A stretch of DNA of 64,000 bases, taken from positions 17,050,001 to 17,114,000 of the forward strand of contig CM114275.1 in NCBI GenBank assembly GCA_050084515.1. The letters are read 5' to 3'. The notes below the pieces were generated by a model. That model had not been told where the DNA came from, searched no databases, and worked only from the letters and a program-made list of their open reading frames with translations. The position numbers and the translations under genes were made by a program. Of this stretch, positions 1 to 12,167 are shown one piece after another. This stretch comes from Blasia pusilla (taxonomy: Eukaryota; Marchantiophyta; Marchantiopsida; Blasiales). Every line of letters starts with the position of its first letter. The stretch's first letter is position 1.

Positions 1-127
1 GGGTTCAAGTGACGGATGTCCCAAACCCTTCCCCCATCGGGATCGGAATGCTCTACACCCGGCAACATTTTCCTAGCAACGGTGACTCTCTTGGATGGTC
101 CGAGACGCTCTCGGATATCCGAGAGCA

Positions 128-170
128 ATGTGGATGGTATGTGGATGGTAGTGTGGATGGTGTGGATGAT
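128..170. repeat. short GTGGATGGT-type tandem repeat
   Basis: Three to four imperfect copies of a GTGGATGGT-like unit lie head to tail here. It is a small simple repeat, and no gene is supported around it. Confidence 0.6.
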
Positions 171-372
171 ACATGTTCGTTTTGAAATTCAAATCTCAAA
201 GTCCAACTTATAAAGTCGTCGTAGTGAGGAGGAAATCCTGAGAGAGCTGTTGCGGAGGACGGAGCTGCTGCGGAGGACGGTGCAGCTGCAGAGGACAGAG
301 CTACAGCTGCTGATTTTGTCCGTGCAGATTTTCAATCGGCTGCACATCCTGCACATTGATCTCTGTGATGCG

Positions 373-640
373 TTTGCCCTCCGTTGTAGAGATTTGCCAT
401 GCCATCCGTTGCATAAATTTTCTTTCCGTTGCAAAGATTTCCCCTTCGTTTGCAGAGATTTTCCCTCCGTTTGCAGAGATTTTCCCTCCGTTTGCAAAGA
501 TTTTCCCTCCGTTTGCAGAGATTTCCCCTCCGTTGCACAATTTTGCCCTTCGTTGCACAAATTTTCCCTCTGTTGCAGAAATTTGTGTCCGTTGGAAAGA
601 TTTTCCCTCCGTTGCAAAAATTTTCCCTCGGCATTGATCG
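373..640. repeat. 21-bp minisatellite
   Basis: A unit close to TTTGCAGAGATTTTCCCTCCG is repeated about a dozen times. The central copies (about 449-530) are nearly identical and the edges are degenerate, with 19-22 bp units. Because 21 is a multiple of three, the array stays open in several frames on both strands; one + frame reads as iterated FPSVCRD heptads. The open frames are best explained by the repeat arithmetic rather than by a gene, since no conserved flanking domain is seen. Confidence 0.85.
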
Positions 641-2150
641 TCGCAGCCAGAGTGCTTTCAGTTCGTAGCGTATTAGTTTTTCTCCGAACCTTGGTGATGA
701 ACGTGTTTATGAACACATTCATCTCCGGAGCGTATGAAGAGTTGATTGGATGGGTGAATCGCCTATCGATTTTCTCGTTTATTCTGTAGGGTTATAAGAT
801 GACACAGGCAGAGAATTAGGGGAGGTCTGCCTCACAGGCTTGTTTTACAAATCCGTAGAATTGCATTGCCAAAATGCCTTACTTTTCTTACAATTGGGCC
901 AGATCACACTAGTGTCCAATTGATTGCGGTTCTTTCTTAAATAGACGGGGAGTCACTTTTTCATTGTCGCTTTACCTGTATAAGTGTATTCGGTGCCGCA
1001 TGTTACTCAGTCATGCGTTGTGATTCATCCTCTGGTGCTTGATTATGTATTTGGTGGGTCAGTTGGTCTCGTAGTTACCTTCTTCTCGAAATCTCTTTAT
1101 TTCCATTGATAAGTTCAGAATATATCGTGAAAGTGTATTAGATGGATTCTGATGTTGCATGTGACCATGTCATTCAGAGATTGTCCACCAATGGCCGATT
1201 TGGAAAGTTGTGGCTCTCGTAGAAGGCTTTCTGATGGGCTCCTCTGCCCCTTTTTTCCTTTGGGTTTCTTTTGTGTCGTAAGAATGAACTGAGAATCACT
1301 ATTGAGGTTCTTGCTACATTTGTGAAGATGTATTTATTCGCATGTCACAAAAAGGTTATCTGGTTTGTAGGGTGGAGTGTGGATTGTCTTGATATCCGTT
1401 GCCCTGTCAGTTGCCACCGGGATGTTTCCCATCTCCAACGTTGGCGTCTATTGGGTCTGAGGGGATTGAAGGTAACTTCAATGGCATCTTTTTTTGTGTA
1501 GAAAAAATCATCCATCCACTTTTTGTTGCACTCATCGATAGTAAGTAGGTGTCTTATGAATTATACCCTGGGATCATATGAACACTAAATGCTTATTTTT
1601 GTTAAGGTGTCATCCATGTAGTTCCCTAAACTGAGTGGATATTGCATTTGAGAACGTGGACATGGCTGGAATACCTTCTTTGTGTCCGTTAAGAAAATCA
1701 TGAAAAATATAATTTACTAAAAGAGAATCGATTGGGAATTTTTTGGATAGTCGACAACTCTTCTTTGTACAATAGTTTTGATTATGAAGCAAAGCAACAA
1801 GGAGGAGGAAAAGGTGCGGAATTGCAAAAATTAGTCACCTCTTGTTCAGAGAGAACAAAATCTCTAAGGTTCTCTATGGAAATACTTTCTTCATATGTGG
1901 AAGACATTTTTTTTCGTGAGAAGAAAATATTTTTGTATGAATTGGTTTGATACTTGTTAAATTATGATCTTCATGACTTCATATAAATGAATTAATTAAA
2001 AAATATATATATTACAAACCTCAAACCCATCATCCCTAAGCGTTAAAAAATAAATTCATAAAAATAGGGCATCAAAGGAAGAAATATTGCTATAGATATA
2101 TGCTAGAAAAAGGAAGGCATTCCAACTATCTTATAGGGTATGTAGCGACA
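641..2150. other. intergenic, nothing recognised
   Basis: Moderately AT-rich DNA with no open frame longer than about 75 codons and no recognisable domain, RNA gene or terminal repeat. Confidence 0.5.
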
Positions 2151-2159
2151 TGTAATCTG

Positions 2160-5060
2160 CTTCAACTGTTACTTCAAATGTTACTTCAAATGTTACCCAT
2201 CAAATGGAAAACATTTTTTTTAAGGAAATCCTTGTACCATTCTTTACCCAAACAAATATAAAATAGATCTAAAACTATAAAATACAGTGAATGGATACAT
2301 GGACAATATGGTAAGCATTCCATCTTAGAATTAAGGACACCGAGAAGTTATGGGAAAATTCACAAGATTATCGGTAGGATTGTGGTAAATAGAAAGCATT
2401 CCATCTTCCACACACACATTACCCTCGAAGAAAATATTTTTAAAAAAAATTTGAAATCCTTGTACCATTCTTTTACCCAAAAAAATACAAAACAGATGTA
2501 AAACTATAAAATACAGTAAGTGGATAAGTGGACAATATGGTAAGCATTCCATCTTAGAATCAAGGAAATCCGAGAAATTATGGGAAAATTCACAAGAGTA
2601 GCGGTAGGATCGTGATAAATAGAAAACATTCAATCTTCCACACACATTACACTCAAAGCAATTAATTTTTAAAAAAAATTGGAAATCCTTGTATCATTCT
2701 TTTACCCAAACACATAGAAAACATATGTAAAACTATAAAATACAGTGAATGGATAAGTGCACAATATGGTAAGCATTCCATCTTGGAATTAAGGATGCCG
2801 AGAAATTATGGGAAAATTCACAAGAATGTCAATAGGATCATGGTAAATATAAAACATTCCATCTTCCACACACATTACACTCGAAGAAAATAAATTTTTT
2901 TTATAAAATTGGAAGTGGGGAGTTGTGCGCAGCCGAGGGAAAGTATTCCACTCTTTCTTTTATTAATTCTTTTCTATGTTGTTGTTAGTTAGCGGAAAAT
3001 AGAAACAAATAGAAAACATGTGTAAAACTATATAAAAAAAAAAGTGAATGAATAAGTGGGTAATATGGTAAGCATTCCATCTTAGAATTAAAGACGCCGA
3101 GAAATTAATGGTAAATTCACAAGACTGTCCGTAGGATCGTGATAAACAGAAAACATTCCATCTTCCACATATATTACACTCGAAGAAAATAAATTTTTTT
3201 ATAAAATTGGAAATCCTTGTACCATTCTTTTACCCAAACACATAGAAAACAAATGTAAAACTATAAAATACAGTGAGTGGATAAGTGGACAATATGATAA
3301 GCATTCCATCTTAGAATTAAAGATCCCGAGAAATTGTGGGAAAATTCACAAGAGTGGCGGTAGGATCATGGTTTCATTTTCTTAATTCTTTTCAAATTTT
3401 ATTTTTAAAAAAAGAAAGTTTCTTTTATTAATTCTTTTACCCAAACAAATAGAAAAAATCTAAAACTATAAAATCGTTGAATGGATAACACAATATGGTA
3501 AGCATTCCATCTTAGAATTATGGATGCCGAAAAATTATGAGAAAAATCACAAAGGATAGGAGTAAATGTTCCATCTTCCACACACATTGTCTCGAAAGAA
3601 AATATATATTTTTAAATTGGAAGTGGGGAGTTGATGGCGAGGGAAATATTCCACTATTTCTTTTACCAATTCTTTTCTGTGTTTTTGTTAATTAGCAAGA
3701 TTTTGGTAAAAGAAAGCATTCCAATTAATCAAAGAAAATAATTAAAATAAAAAAAGTACCATTCTTTTTTTGCAATAAAGTTATAAAATAAAGTGAATGG
3801 AAAAGTGGACAATATGGTAAATTCCATCTTAGAATTTCGGGAAATTATGGGAAAAACAAATAGAAAATAGGCATTCCATCTTAAAACAAATTATTACTAT
3901 TTTTAAAAATGGAAATCTTGTACCATTCTCTTTTTTACCCAAACAAATAGAACAGATGTAAAGTTATAAAATAAAGTGAATGGATAATATGGTAAGTATT
4001 CCATCTAGAATCAATTGAGAAAAGAAAACCAAGAAATTAAGCATTCCATCTTCCACACACACGTTACACTCAAATTTTTATTTTTATTTTTTAAAATTGA
4101 AATTCATTCTTTTACCCAAAAAATAGATAACAGATGTAAAACTATAAAAATACAAGTGAATGGTTTAAGTATTCCATCTTAGAATTAAGGGAAATTTGGG
4201 AAAAATCACAAAGGATCGTGGTAAATAGAAATCATTCCATTCCATCACTCAAGGAAATATTTTTTTTTATAAAATTTAAGCAGTTAGTGAGTTTAGGAAA
4301 GTATTCCACTCTTTCTTTTATTAATTCTTTTTATGTATTGTTGTTAGTTAGTGGAAAATAGAAACAAATAGAAAAATTAAAACTATTAAAAAAATGAATG
4401 GATTGGAAATGGGAAGCATTCCATCTTAATGGGAAATTATTGTAAATTCACAAGACTGCGGTATGAAGGTAAAAGAAAGTATTCCACTCTTTCTTTTTTC
4501 TTTTACCATTTTTTCCAGTTTTTGCTTTGCCTTTTTTGTTTGTGTTTTTAGTTACTTAGTTAGTTAGCGGAAAATAAAAAATTCCATCTTTGCAATAAAA
4601 TCTATATATTTAAATCGTTTGGAAATTCTTACCTTTGTATGTAAGCAAGGATAAGAAATGCCATGGTTCGATGGGAGCAAAATATTACACCGAAGGATAA
4701 TTTTGGAAGGCAAAATGTGAAGATTTTGCAATTGGGTATGAAAACCCAAACCCTTCAATTATCGAAACAAATAGAAAATAGGTTTAAAACTCTAAAATAA
4801 ACCGAACCTGGATAATATGGTAAGTATTCCATCTTACAATTAAGAAGACCAAGAAATTAAGAGGAAATTCATATAAGTGTTTAGAGTTTGGGTTAAATAC
4901 AAAGGATTCCATCTTTTAAGCACATTACACACGAGGGTAGTGAAAAAGTATAGAATAAGATGAATGGATAGTGAAAGTAACTCTTTCTTTTACCATTTTT
5001 TTCTGTGTTGTATTTAGTTAGCGGGAAAACATTCCATCTTTGCCATAAAATTAAGAGAAG
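2160..5060. repeat. diverged AT-rich repeat array built on a GTAAGCATTCCATCTTAGAATTA-like core
   Basis: The core AAGCATTCCATCTTAGAATT recurs near 2313, 2541, 2771, 3070, 3300, 3500, 4165, 4414 and 4820, with further degraded copies. The first intervals are about 229, 230, 299, 230 and 200 bp. Secondary blocks recur with it: CATTCCATCTTCCACACACATTACACTCGAAGAAAAT, TACCATTCTTTTACCCAAA and a TTAGTTAGCGGAAAATAG segment. Units at the right end are shorter and more eroded. No terminal repeats or coding remnants were seen, so this is a satellite-like array of unknown origin. Confidence 0.75.
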
Positions 5061-5676
5061 GAACACAAAATTACACCGGCCTTACCTAAATGTACGGAAA
5101 TCACGTGTAAAAGTATAGAATAAGATGAATGGATAGTGGTTTCCCCATAAAATTTTTAATCAGTGTGTTTCCCCACGATTTTTTAATCCGGTGTGCTAGA
5201 GTTATCTTTGGAAGTGAAGTTTGTATCTCAAGTATCTTTCGAGGAAGTGGAGAGTATTTTATGTATCCCCATTGAGTGGAAAACATTTTACTCTTGCAAC
5301 CTATCTTCTCAATTTATGTAAGAAAAAGAATGAGGACAGAATCCAAACATCATCTAAATGGACACATTGCCTACCTGTGAAATGAGAGTGTGTATATTCT
5401 TTGCGTCTACTTTTTATGTGTTAGTGTCCAAGAATATAATGATAGAACACCTTGATAGCTCCATGAAGGGATTCATTATAGATAAAATCAAGGAAAAGGA
5501 TTCTGAAAGTATCATGTTTTTTATGAAAATATGTTCCAATATGCCGTGAGATACTTAATGCTCATACAATGAAATCATTTGTCCAAGGCCAAAAAGGTGA
5601 AATAAAGCACCTTTTAAAGTCAAGTAAGACAAGTTGGAATCAAAACGAGGTAGAAAAGGAATGATCAGACATTTTC
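5061..5676. other. intergenic, nothing recognised
   Basis: AT-rich sequence with the last traces of the preceding array (GTGTAAAAGTATAGAATAAGATGAATGGATAGTG occurs near 4935 and again near 5104). No supported gene. Confidence 0.45.
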
Positions 5677-6348
5677 TCACAATGTGAGCTCATATATTAC
5701 TTCGGAACAGAATTCATGAGTTTTTTTTGGGGGGGGGGAGGGATTTCTAAGTAAGCTTTGTGGGCAGAGATCAAAGGAAAGCTGAGCACGTAGAAATGCC
5801 CAAGCACTACGGTTCTGATCTAAACATTGGAGCACCTCTCTATTCGCCACACTCAATTGAAGGATATTTTCATCTGTCAAGAGTGCTTGTACCTGCAACA
5901 CAAACTTCTCAATGATTTGAGGTAAGCCATCGATGGTTTTTTCAGACATGGAACTTTTGAGCTTCTGTAGAGAAATGCGCATAAATAGAAATCAATGTAC
6001 AATCGTTTCCATAGTATTGCAAACATCTGAAAGGACCTTCAACCTAGCTGATAACTCTTGCAGTTCTACAAGTGATCCCTTGTGAGACTTGGCTGGCTTC
6101 TTTCCTGTAGGCCCCATAAAAATATTCACAAATGCATCGTTGAAGTTTTTGTTTAAATCTGACAATGATAAGCTGGTAGTAGAAATTTCAGAGCAAGAAA
6201 CACTTCCAACACCTTTCTTCACGCGTTTTTCAGTGTCCCCATTTGATTCATAGCCTCTTTCCCCATCCTGAAGTCCTTGTGCAGGTCTGGAAGCTTGTTG
6301 GAGCTGGATCACTCCTCTGGTCCTCTTTATTGCATGAGTTTTATCCAT
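5677..6348 (-). CDS. hypothetical open frames downstream of a transposase pseudogene
   Basis: Two adjacent - strand open frames lie here: 118 codons at 5992-6348 and 101 codons at 5677-5982. The first begins MDKTHAIKRTRGVIQLQQ and is rich in charged and Ser/Thr residues. The second contains a helical-looking stretch (IDGLPQIIEKFVLQVQALL). They are in different frames, so they would need an intron or a frameshift to belong together. Their position just downstream of the MULE-like pseudogene suggests they are its 3' exons or an accessory gene of the same element. I do not recognise either product. Confidence 0.3.
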
Positions 6349-6668
6349 GGTGACAGATCAAAATTGAATCGTGGAGATCAAAAGAACTTCTTCACACTCG
6401 TTTCCGTTTCCCTTGATTCATAGTCGCTTCATCTCCCGTGAACCTGAAGATTGAAAATATTCATCTGAACTGAGCCCCTATGTATCGCAATGTCCCTCTC
6501 TCAAAAATCCAAATGCCTAGGGCCGGCGGAAGACCCTATGATCGATGCCGTTAATATATATGGCGCTACCGGTGGAGATCTCGTGAAGATCCGCCAATCT
6601 AGAATACCTTCCATGAATTCCAAAAGCCCCAATCCTCCATATACACCGATCTCAAAACTACAACAAAA

Positions 6669-7220
6669 TCACGTGCATGTGGCACCATCCATATTCAAAA
6701 GCACTGATCTTGCCTGTGTGTCTAGCTCATCTTGCAGGCCCAATCTCTTCTTTCTTGGTCTTGGCTTTGGAAAGGATGGTAACCTACTTGAGGTTCCATC
6801 CTGGGATGGACACAAGACTGTGTTATATCCCAATCCATGTTGTGTACTATGTCTCTTTGCTTTTTTTGACCAACGCTCAATGTTGGACTTCACTCGTTTG
6901 ACAGAATTATTGTTTTGGAAACCATCATTGTATGTCTAAAAGGGGTTTCTCGGCTATTGTGTCAAGCCGTTTCTAACAACAACTTTTGTTGTTTCAATAC
7001 AACCATTTATTTCCCTCAACATTTTAGACGCCATTCTTAAAAGCAAGTCACTACCATGCCAATGATTTTGCAACTCAGAGTACAATTTGTCCATAGTAGC
7101 CTTTATTTCTTGGGTTAAACCCGATAAATAAGATTCTTCGACTACTGGTGTTGTCTCAAGCAAAGGGCTTATACTCGTCTCTGTGTATGGAATGCATTCT
7201 GAAAGACACTTCAGATTCAA
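6669..7220 (-). CDS. possible C-terminal exons of the MULE-like transposase (unrecognised)
   Basis: Two short - strand open frames (6954-7220 and 6669-6893) sit between the SWIM-finger exon and the 5.7-6.3 kb frames. The second is very basic (IERWSKKAKRHS, then PRPRKKRLGLQDEL), which resembles the nuclear-localisation-like tails that follow the SWIM finger in MULE/FAR1 proteins. This is inference from position and composition; exon boundaries were not resolved. Confidence 0.3.
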
Positions 7221-7269
7221 ATAATCAGATTCTAGCTAAAACTTGAAAACCAAAGCATAAATAATATCC

Positions 7270-10158
7270 AAATTATTTCAATGTACTTGCACTACAGAAT
7301 TTTATACTAGTATTTAAAAGGAAATCTGGTATTTCTTTGAGATCGAGGAGGTCGCCGGAGATATGACTTTCAATAGATCTTGAATTCGTCAATCTCATTT
7401 TTAGTTGTGCAATTCCTCCCCATTTGGTGCCCAATCTTCTTCCAAGTATATTCACAAGGTTCTCTTCGTTGTAATCCACTCGTAACAAAGCTGCAATGTG
7501 GAGAGAGATCTCATCATAGAAATCATAATACTTGCATTAGAAGATGGACAATAAGACAATTTGTGGTACCCAAAAAGGAAAACAAAAGTATTACTTACCA
7601 TGTGCTTGCAGATGTTCCCCTTTAGGGACCAAGGACACTCACAATGACTCCATTCGGTGTCATAGTTATATACTTCATACCATTTTGTTGGTATTGTTTG
7701 GCTCCTGACACGTGCCATCTTCACTTGTCCCCTTGATTCAATAAGCTGCACATCGCCCGTTGGGATTTCTCTTCCTTTCAATACTGCATTATTCACATAT
7801 TGCTCTTCTGTTGCGTTTTGTACAAAACCTTTTTTTTAGCAAGTGAATGTGAAAATACCAAGCCTCTACAAAACTGCTAAGCTTCCAAACTAGGTAGTCT
7901 CCTCTTCTTTGATCAATACTCCTATTGTCATCAACAAAAACTGCTTTCATGCTTCCATGATATGCTTCAATTGCAGCGTTCGTGTCTTGGTTTGCATGAG
8001 GGTAGTCCCTTGCCGCTTTCACCCACTTACCTGTGCTCAAACAAAAATACATGGATTTATAGTTAATCCAGACACATGCAATATTAATATTCTAGAGAAC
8101 CAACCAAAGAAAATATCACTCATAAACACCGATTATGTAAGTATTCCAAATATATCAGAGAAACAAAGACACCCACCTAATTTCGGCTCCCAATAAGTCC
8201 TTATATAGTTGATGAATTCAACTTCCTCTTTGAAATATGAATAGAATTGTTGCGGCACGATCTTTGCATCATCCAAGATCACACCTCTAGTGTATGTGCC
8301 ACACCGATTTACGTACATAATTTCTCCTAGTCGTCATGACATGTGAGCTCTCATGATTGCACATCGAACCTTTCGTTTCAACTGCTTCAACCAATTATGG
8401 CGTACATGCCAGAGACATAATATGATACTTGAGTTGGGAAATGTTACCATGCAAGTAAAGGTACTGGTGAGTTACAGCATGATTAAAAACCAATACCTGG
8501 AATACCTTCCATCCATGTGACCAATATGCCTAAGTAACAGAATGATAAGTCATATTAAAAAAAAAAAAAACAAATATGGAATGACTCTGTACCAAGAGAA
8601 TACTTCATTGCATATCCTTAATGTACCTCAATGCATTTTGCTCGGCGTTGGCATCGTCTACTATGATTGCATTCGGCTCCCAAGAGGGTTGTTGTCTTCT
8701 ACACTTGGTTACCACTGCATGTAGCCATTTCACCAAGTGCACCTCCTTAGAGCTACTAGTCAAAATCCATGCTACCGGTATTCCAGTGTGGTGCTCATCA
8801 AACACTAAGATGGTATACAAAGGAAACTGCACACAAAACTCCAACACATAAGGATTGTTACAAGTAGACATGAAATTCAACTTTGCAAGATTTTATTTAG
8901 TGTAGATATCAGTAAAGAGTAACGAACCTTGCTTCGATGGGTGCCAAACGTACTATCCATACTAAGAATACTGTTGTGTCCGTATTTCACCATCAATTGC
9001 AATTGCCAAGCGCTCTGGAATCCCAATATGAATGGTCTTGTATCATCAAAATAAGGCTCATAAAAGAAGACTTTCTTTGGATAGAGATTTACAAAGGTAC
9101 TCAAAGATTCATTTTCATCTATACAAAACTGGAAAGTCTCCATATTCAAGGACTTCTTTGCATTTGCAATATCATGCATTTGTAGGAAATCATCCATCGT
9201 CATACTCCCCTCAAAGTCCGGAGAGGTGTTAGATCTCATTTTAAGTATCATCCCATGCTCACACATAATCTAATAGGGCTTTACCCCAAGTCGAAGCCTC
9301 TCCTTTATGTAACATCTCAACTCCTTTGAGATCCTAGGAGCATATATTTTAGGAGTGTCCAAACTTGTTGGGTCGTTATTGCCGTGGCATGGCATCCCAT
9401 CCTTGTCAACATGTAATCTAGGTTTGTAAATGATCTTTGCCACATGCATTGGAGCCTTGATTTCAGATACAGAAAAGTGATAGAGACACCCTCGCTTCCA
9501 ACTATCTCCCCGTACGAGTTTTTGTGCACAAGGCCAACTTCCTGGGCCTGATTTGGGAATGCTTGACCTGAAAAGAAAAAGAGGAATGCATTCCATCATA
9601 CATAAATAGTATCTCTCTAGCAGGGACAAAATAAATGGAAAAAAATTGGATACATTATAAACAAGAACAAAAGATGATTGATCACCTTCCTTGTCTAACC
9701 TTCCTTGTTCCTATCATTATTCCACTTAAAAAAAATATACCACTTATCCGTGCTCACCTACTCACAACCGGTTGATGGAAGTGTCGCTTGTCTTGAGGTC
9801 CGTAAGCACAATAGTACATGGTGTATGATGATTCCTCGCCTTCGTCTTCTCCTAATCTTTCTCCTCTGCACTTGGATGTGCCCTTCCAAAAGCTAGTGGG
9901 GTTTACATTATCTCCATTACCCTCCCCAATAATGAAGTCCTCCAACCTATGCCAGGGGATATACGCTGCATTATATCGATCCCAATGGAGATCTTTTGCT
10001 GATATGTACCCCGTCGGCAAGTCTGCTTGGAGTTCCATCATCTTCATGGTTAGAATTCTGCTTGTCAATGCACTTCTACTTCCATATGCATTCTCCTCCA
10101 CTTGTTCATGTGATGGAGGAAGGGTTGATGTCAAGTCAACTGGATTGTTGATGTCCAT
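7270..10158 (-). pseudogene. MULE/FAR1-like transposase pseudogene with SWIM zinc finger
   Basis: Mutator-like DNA transposase remnant. From 5' to 3' on the - strand: an N-terminal exon (about 10158-9775); an exon from 9567, after a TTTTCTTTTCAG acceptor, to 8928; a 101-bp intron (8827-8927) ending TTTTGTGTGCAG; and an exon from 8826 with FPLYTILVFDEHHTGIPVAW and the acidic IIVDDANAEQNALR. Next come an exon with ILLCLWHVRHNWLKQLKRKV (about 8436-8170), one with TNAAIEAYHGSMK (about 8050-7790), and the SWIM finger HCECPWSLKGNICKHM (about 7655-7600). These blocks match the MULE core (first Asp in SMDSTFG, then DDA...E, then W-rich LCLWHV) and the CxC...CxH SWIM finger. It is dead: a TAG interrupts the frame at 9270-9272, a homopolymer shift at about 7825-7835 puts the SWIM exon out of frame, and another stop lies near 8338. 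No terminal inverted repeats were identified. Confidence 0.85.
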
Positions 10159-10199
10159 ACTTACCTGTACACAAGCATTTGATTATAATGCATGAGAAA

Positions 10200-12160
10200 A
10201 GTCATGTGATCTTCACGAAAAAAAAGGACAAGTAACGAAAGTAAATAAATAGTAAGATTGAGGGAAATGACGGAATGCCTTTCAATAGCACAGATTCTAC
10301 CCAAATGCCTCAATGGCATCGGAATCATCATGTTTCATCTTCGTAGGAAAGGAATGATCTTAACACAGTACTCTACAGCACTCGCAGTGATGCCTATTTA
10401 GTATTTACATAGTCATGTCATTTTCAAAAAATACCCTTTTACTCTCCTTTACAAGTATCACATAAAATGGGGCAAATGTTCATAATGTAAGCACACTAAG
10501 ATCCTAAACAAAAAGTAAACTTAACCTATAGTAGAAAATCAAAGCTCAAATATGATAGCCATCGAACAAAAATACTTTAAATACATACTAGACAAAAAAA
10601 CAAGCTCAATCATTCCAATATATTAGACAAATCATGTGGTAATCGATAAAAACCTCGAAAGTAATCAATCTCATAAAGTAATGCAAGTGAGAAGTGACGG
10701 AATACCTTTCGACTGTACATGTCGAAAGGTATTGCAATATAGATACTGCTATATTGCAATATAGCATACTGTGAGTCTCTATATGGAAACTGAATTTTAC
10801 CAACAATACCACCCTATAGTTCAAGTGACGGAATACCATTCCGTAGTACATCGTATACTCCTAAAGCCTTAGATAACATCCAAATCATCAAGAATGCTTT
10901 TCAAAAGACATGAGTGTAATAGAGTTTTCTCTAGCTTTTGTAGTAATTTAATTTTCAAAACATACGCCTTTACTCTCCTTCTCCTTTTACTCTCCTACTG
11001 TCGTACAAAATGGATGAATGTCTACAATATAGATACTCTGAGTGCCTATATGGAAACTCAATTTTTCCTAAAATACCACCCTACAGCTGAAGCACTATAG
11101 GAATCTTCCAATAAAACATGGCAAGTAATCAAACTAAAAAAGCAGTAGACAAACACTAAGAGTGTGAGAAATGTCGGAATACCTTTCAGCAGTACATGCT
11201 CTAACAGAAATCCTATAAGTACCAACAACTTACTCATCTCAAGAGCAGAAAAAATAAAAACCGATTATTGATGTAGGGAGTGATTTACATGGGAATGCCT
11301 TTGAGATCAAACAACAAGTAAAACAACAAACTCACTCATTCCAAAGTATTAGACAAAATATGTGATATTCAAGAAGAGGAAGAGAAGGAATGAATGTCAC
11401 AAATACCAATGAAAGACCAAGAGTATTAAGATGAAAAAACGCCTTCAGGATAAGATTTTCTCTATTTTCTAACAATTGGAGTGAGATCATTCTCACTATA
11501 CATATTTTATAGTCGTCTACTTTCAAACTAACAAAGTAAAAAAATTAACAATATGGTAGTGGCCTTGGCATAAAGCCTTCCGATATTACTATATGTACTC
11601 AAAAAAATGCACTATGATTGTGACATCGACGGAATAATTTTTGGTAGTACTATATCTGATCTGAAAGCCCCATTTGCAAGAAAAAGCACAAGTTTGCTTC
11701 ACATCATAGGAGTGTTACAAAGTAGTTTCTATCACTAAGAGTGAGGTCATTCTCTACCTCATGTTTACACTCCTAATTTCATAAACAATGTGAAGAAACA
11801 ACATATGAAGACATGGAGTTCGTACATCGAATCTTGTTTAATCTACAATACTAAAAGAGAGCTCTTCGTATCCTACTAAATATACGTCTTGGAGTTAATA
11901 AACCATACTATAGAACTGTGAGTCCATGGAGTCACAAATATTACTCTATGCATAATTGTAAGATGGTTCAAAGGAATGTCTATAAGCAAGATGTCCCAAT
12001 TTTTGGCCATGTGAAACCAAAATCCGCTCCAACCTGAAAAAAAACACATCAATAAAACTTATGAATTATCAACAGGACTTTGTTATCCAAGGTGATCTCC
12101 TCAATATGTTGAAAGAAACAAGAACTAACGAAAGAATGCACTCAATAACAAAATTAAAAT
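10200..12160. repeat. repeat-rich spacer with recurrent CGGAATACCTTTC motifs
   Basis: No gene is supported. A motif close to GTGACGGAATACCTTTC...AGTACATG recurs near 10268, 10695, 10827 and 11172, with a weaker copy near 11627. A longer block is duplicated: CTATATGGAAACTGAATTTT...ATACCACCCTATAG near 10777-10820, and again with about 85 percent match near 11047-11086. The spacer looks like an eroded tandem or segmental repeat. Confidence 0.6.
10701..10761. repeat. two overlapping perfect hairpins
   Basis: AATACCTTTCGAC (10701-10713) is followed after 7 nt by its exact reverse complement (10721-10733). The end of that arm starts a second inverted repeat: TATTGCAATATAG (10730-10742), a 6-nt loop, then its exact complement (10749-10761). 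Confidence 0.85.
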
Positions 12161-12167
12161 TTTTAAC

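Noticed and set aside
189-789. Overlapping open frames of 80-180 codons on both strands
   Set aside because: They are produced by the stop-free 21-bp minisatellite and have no conserved sequence.
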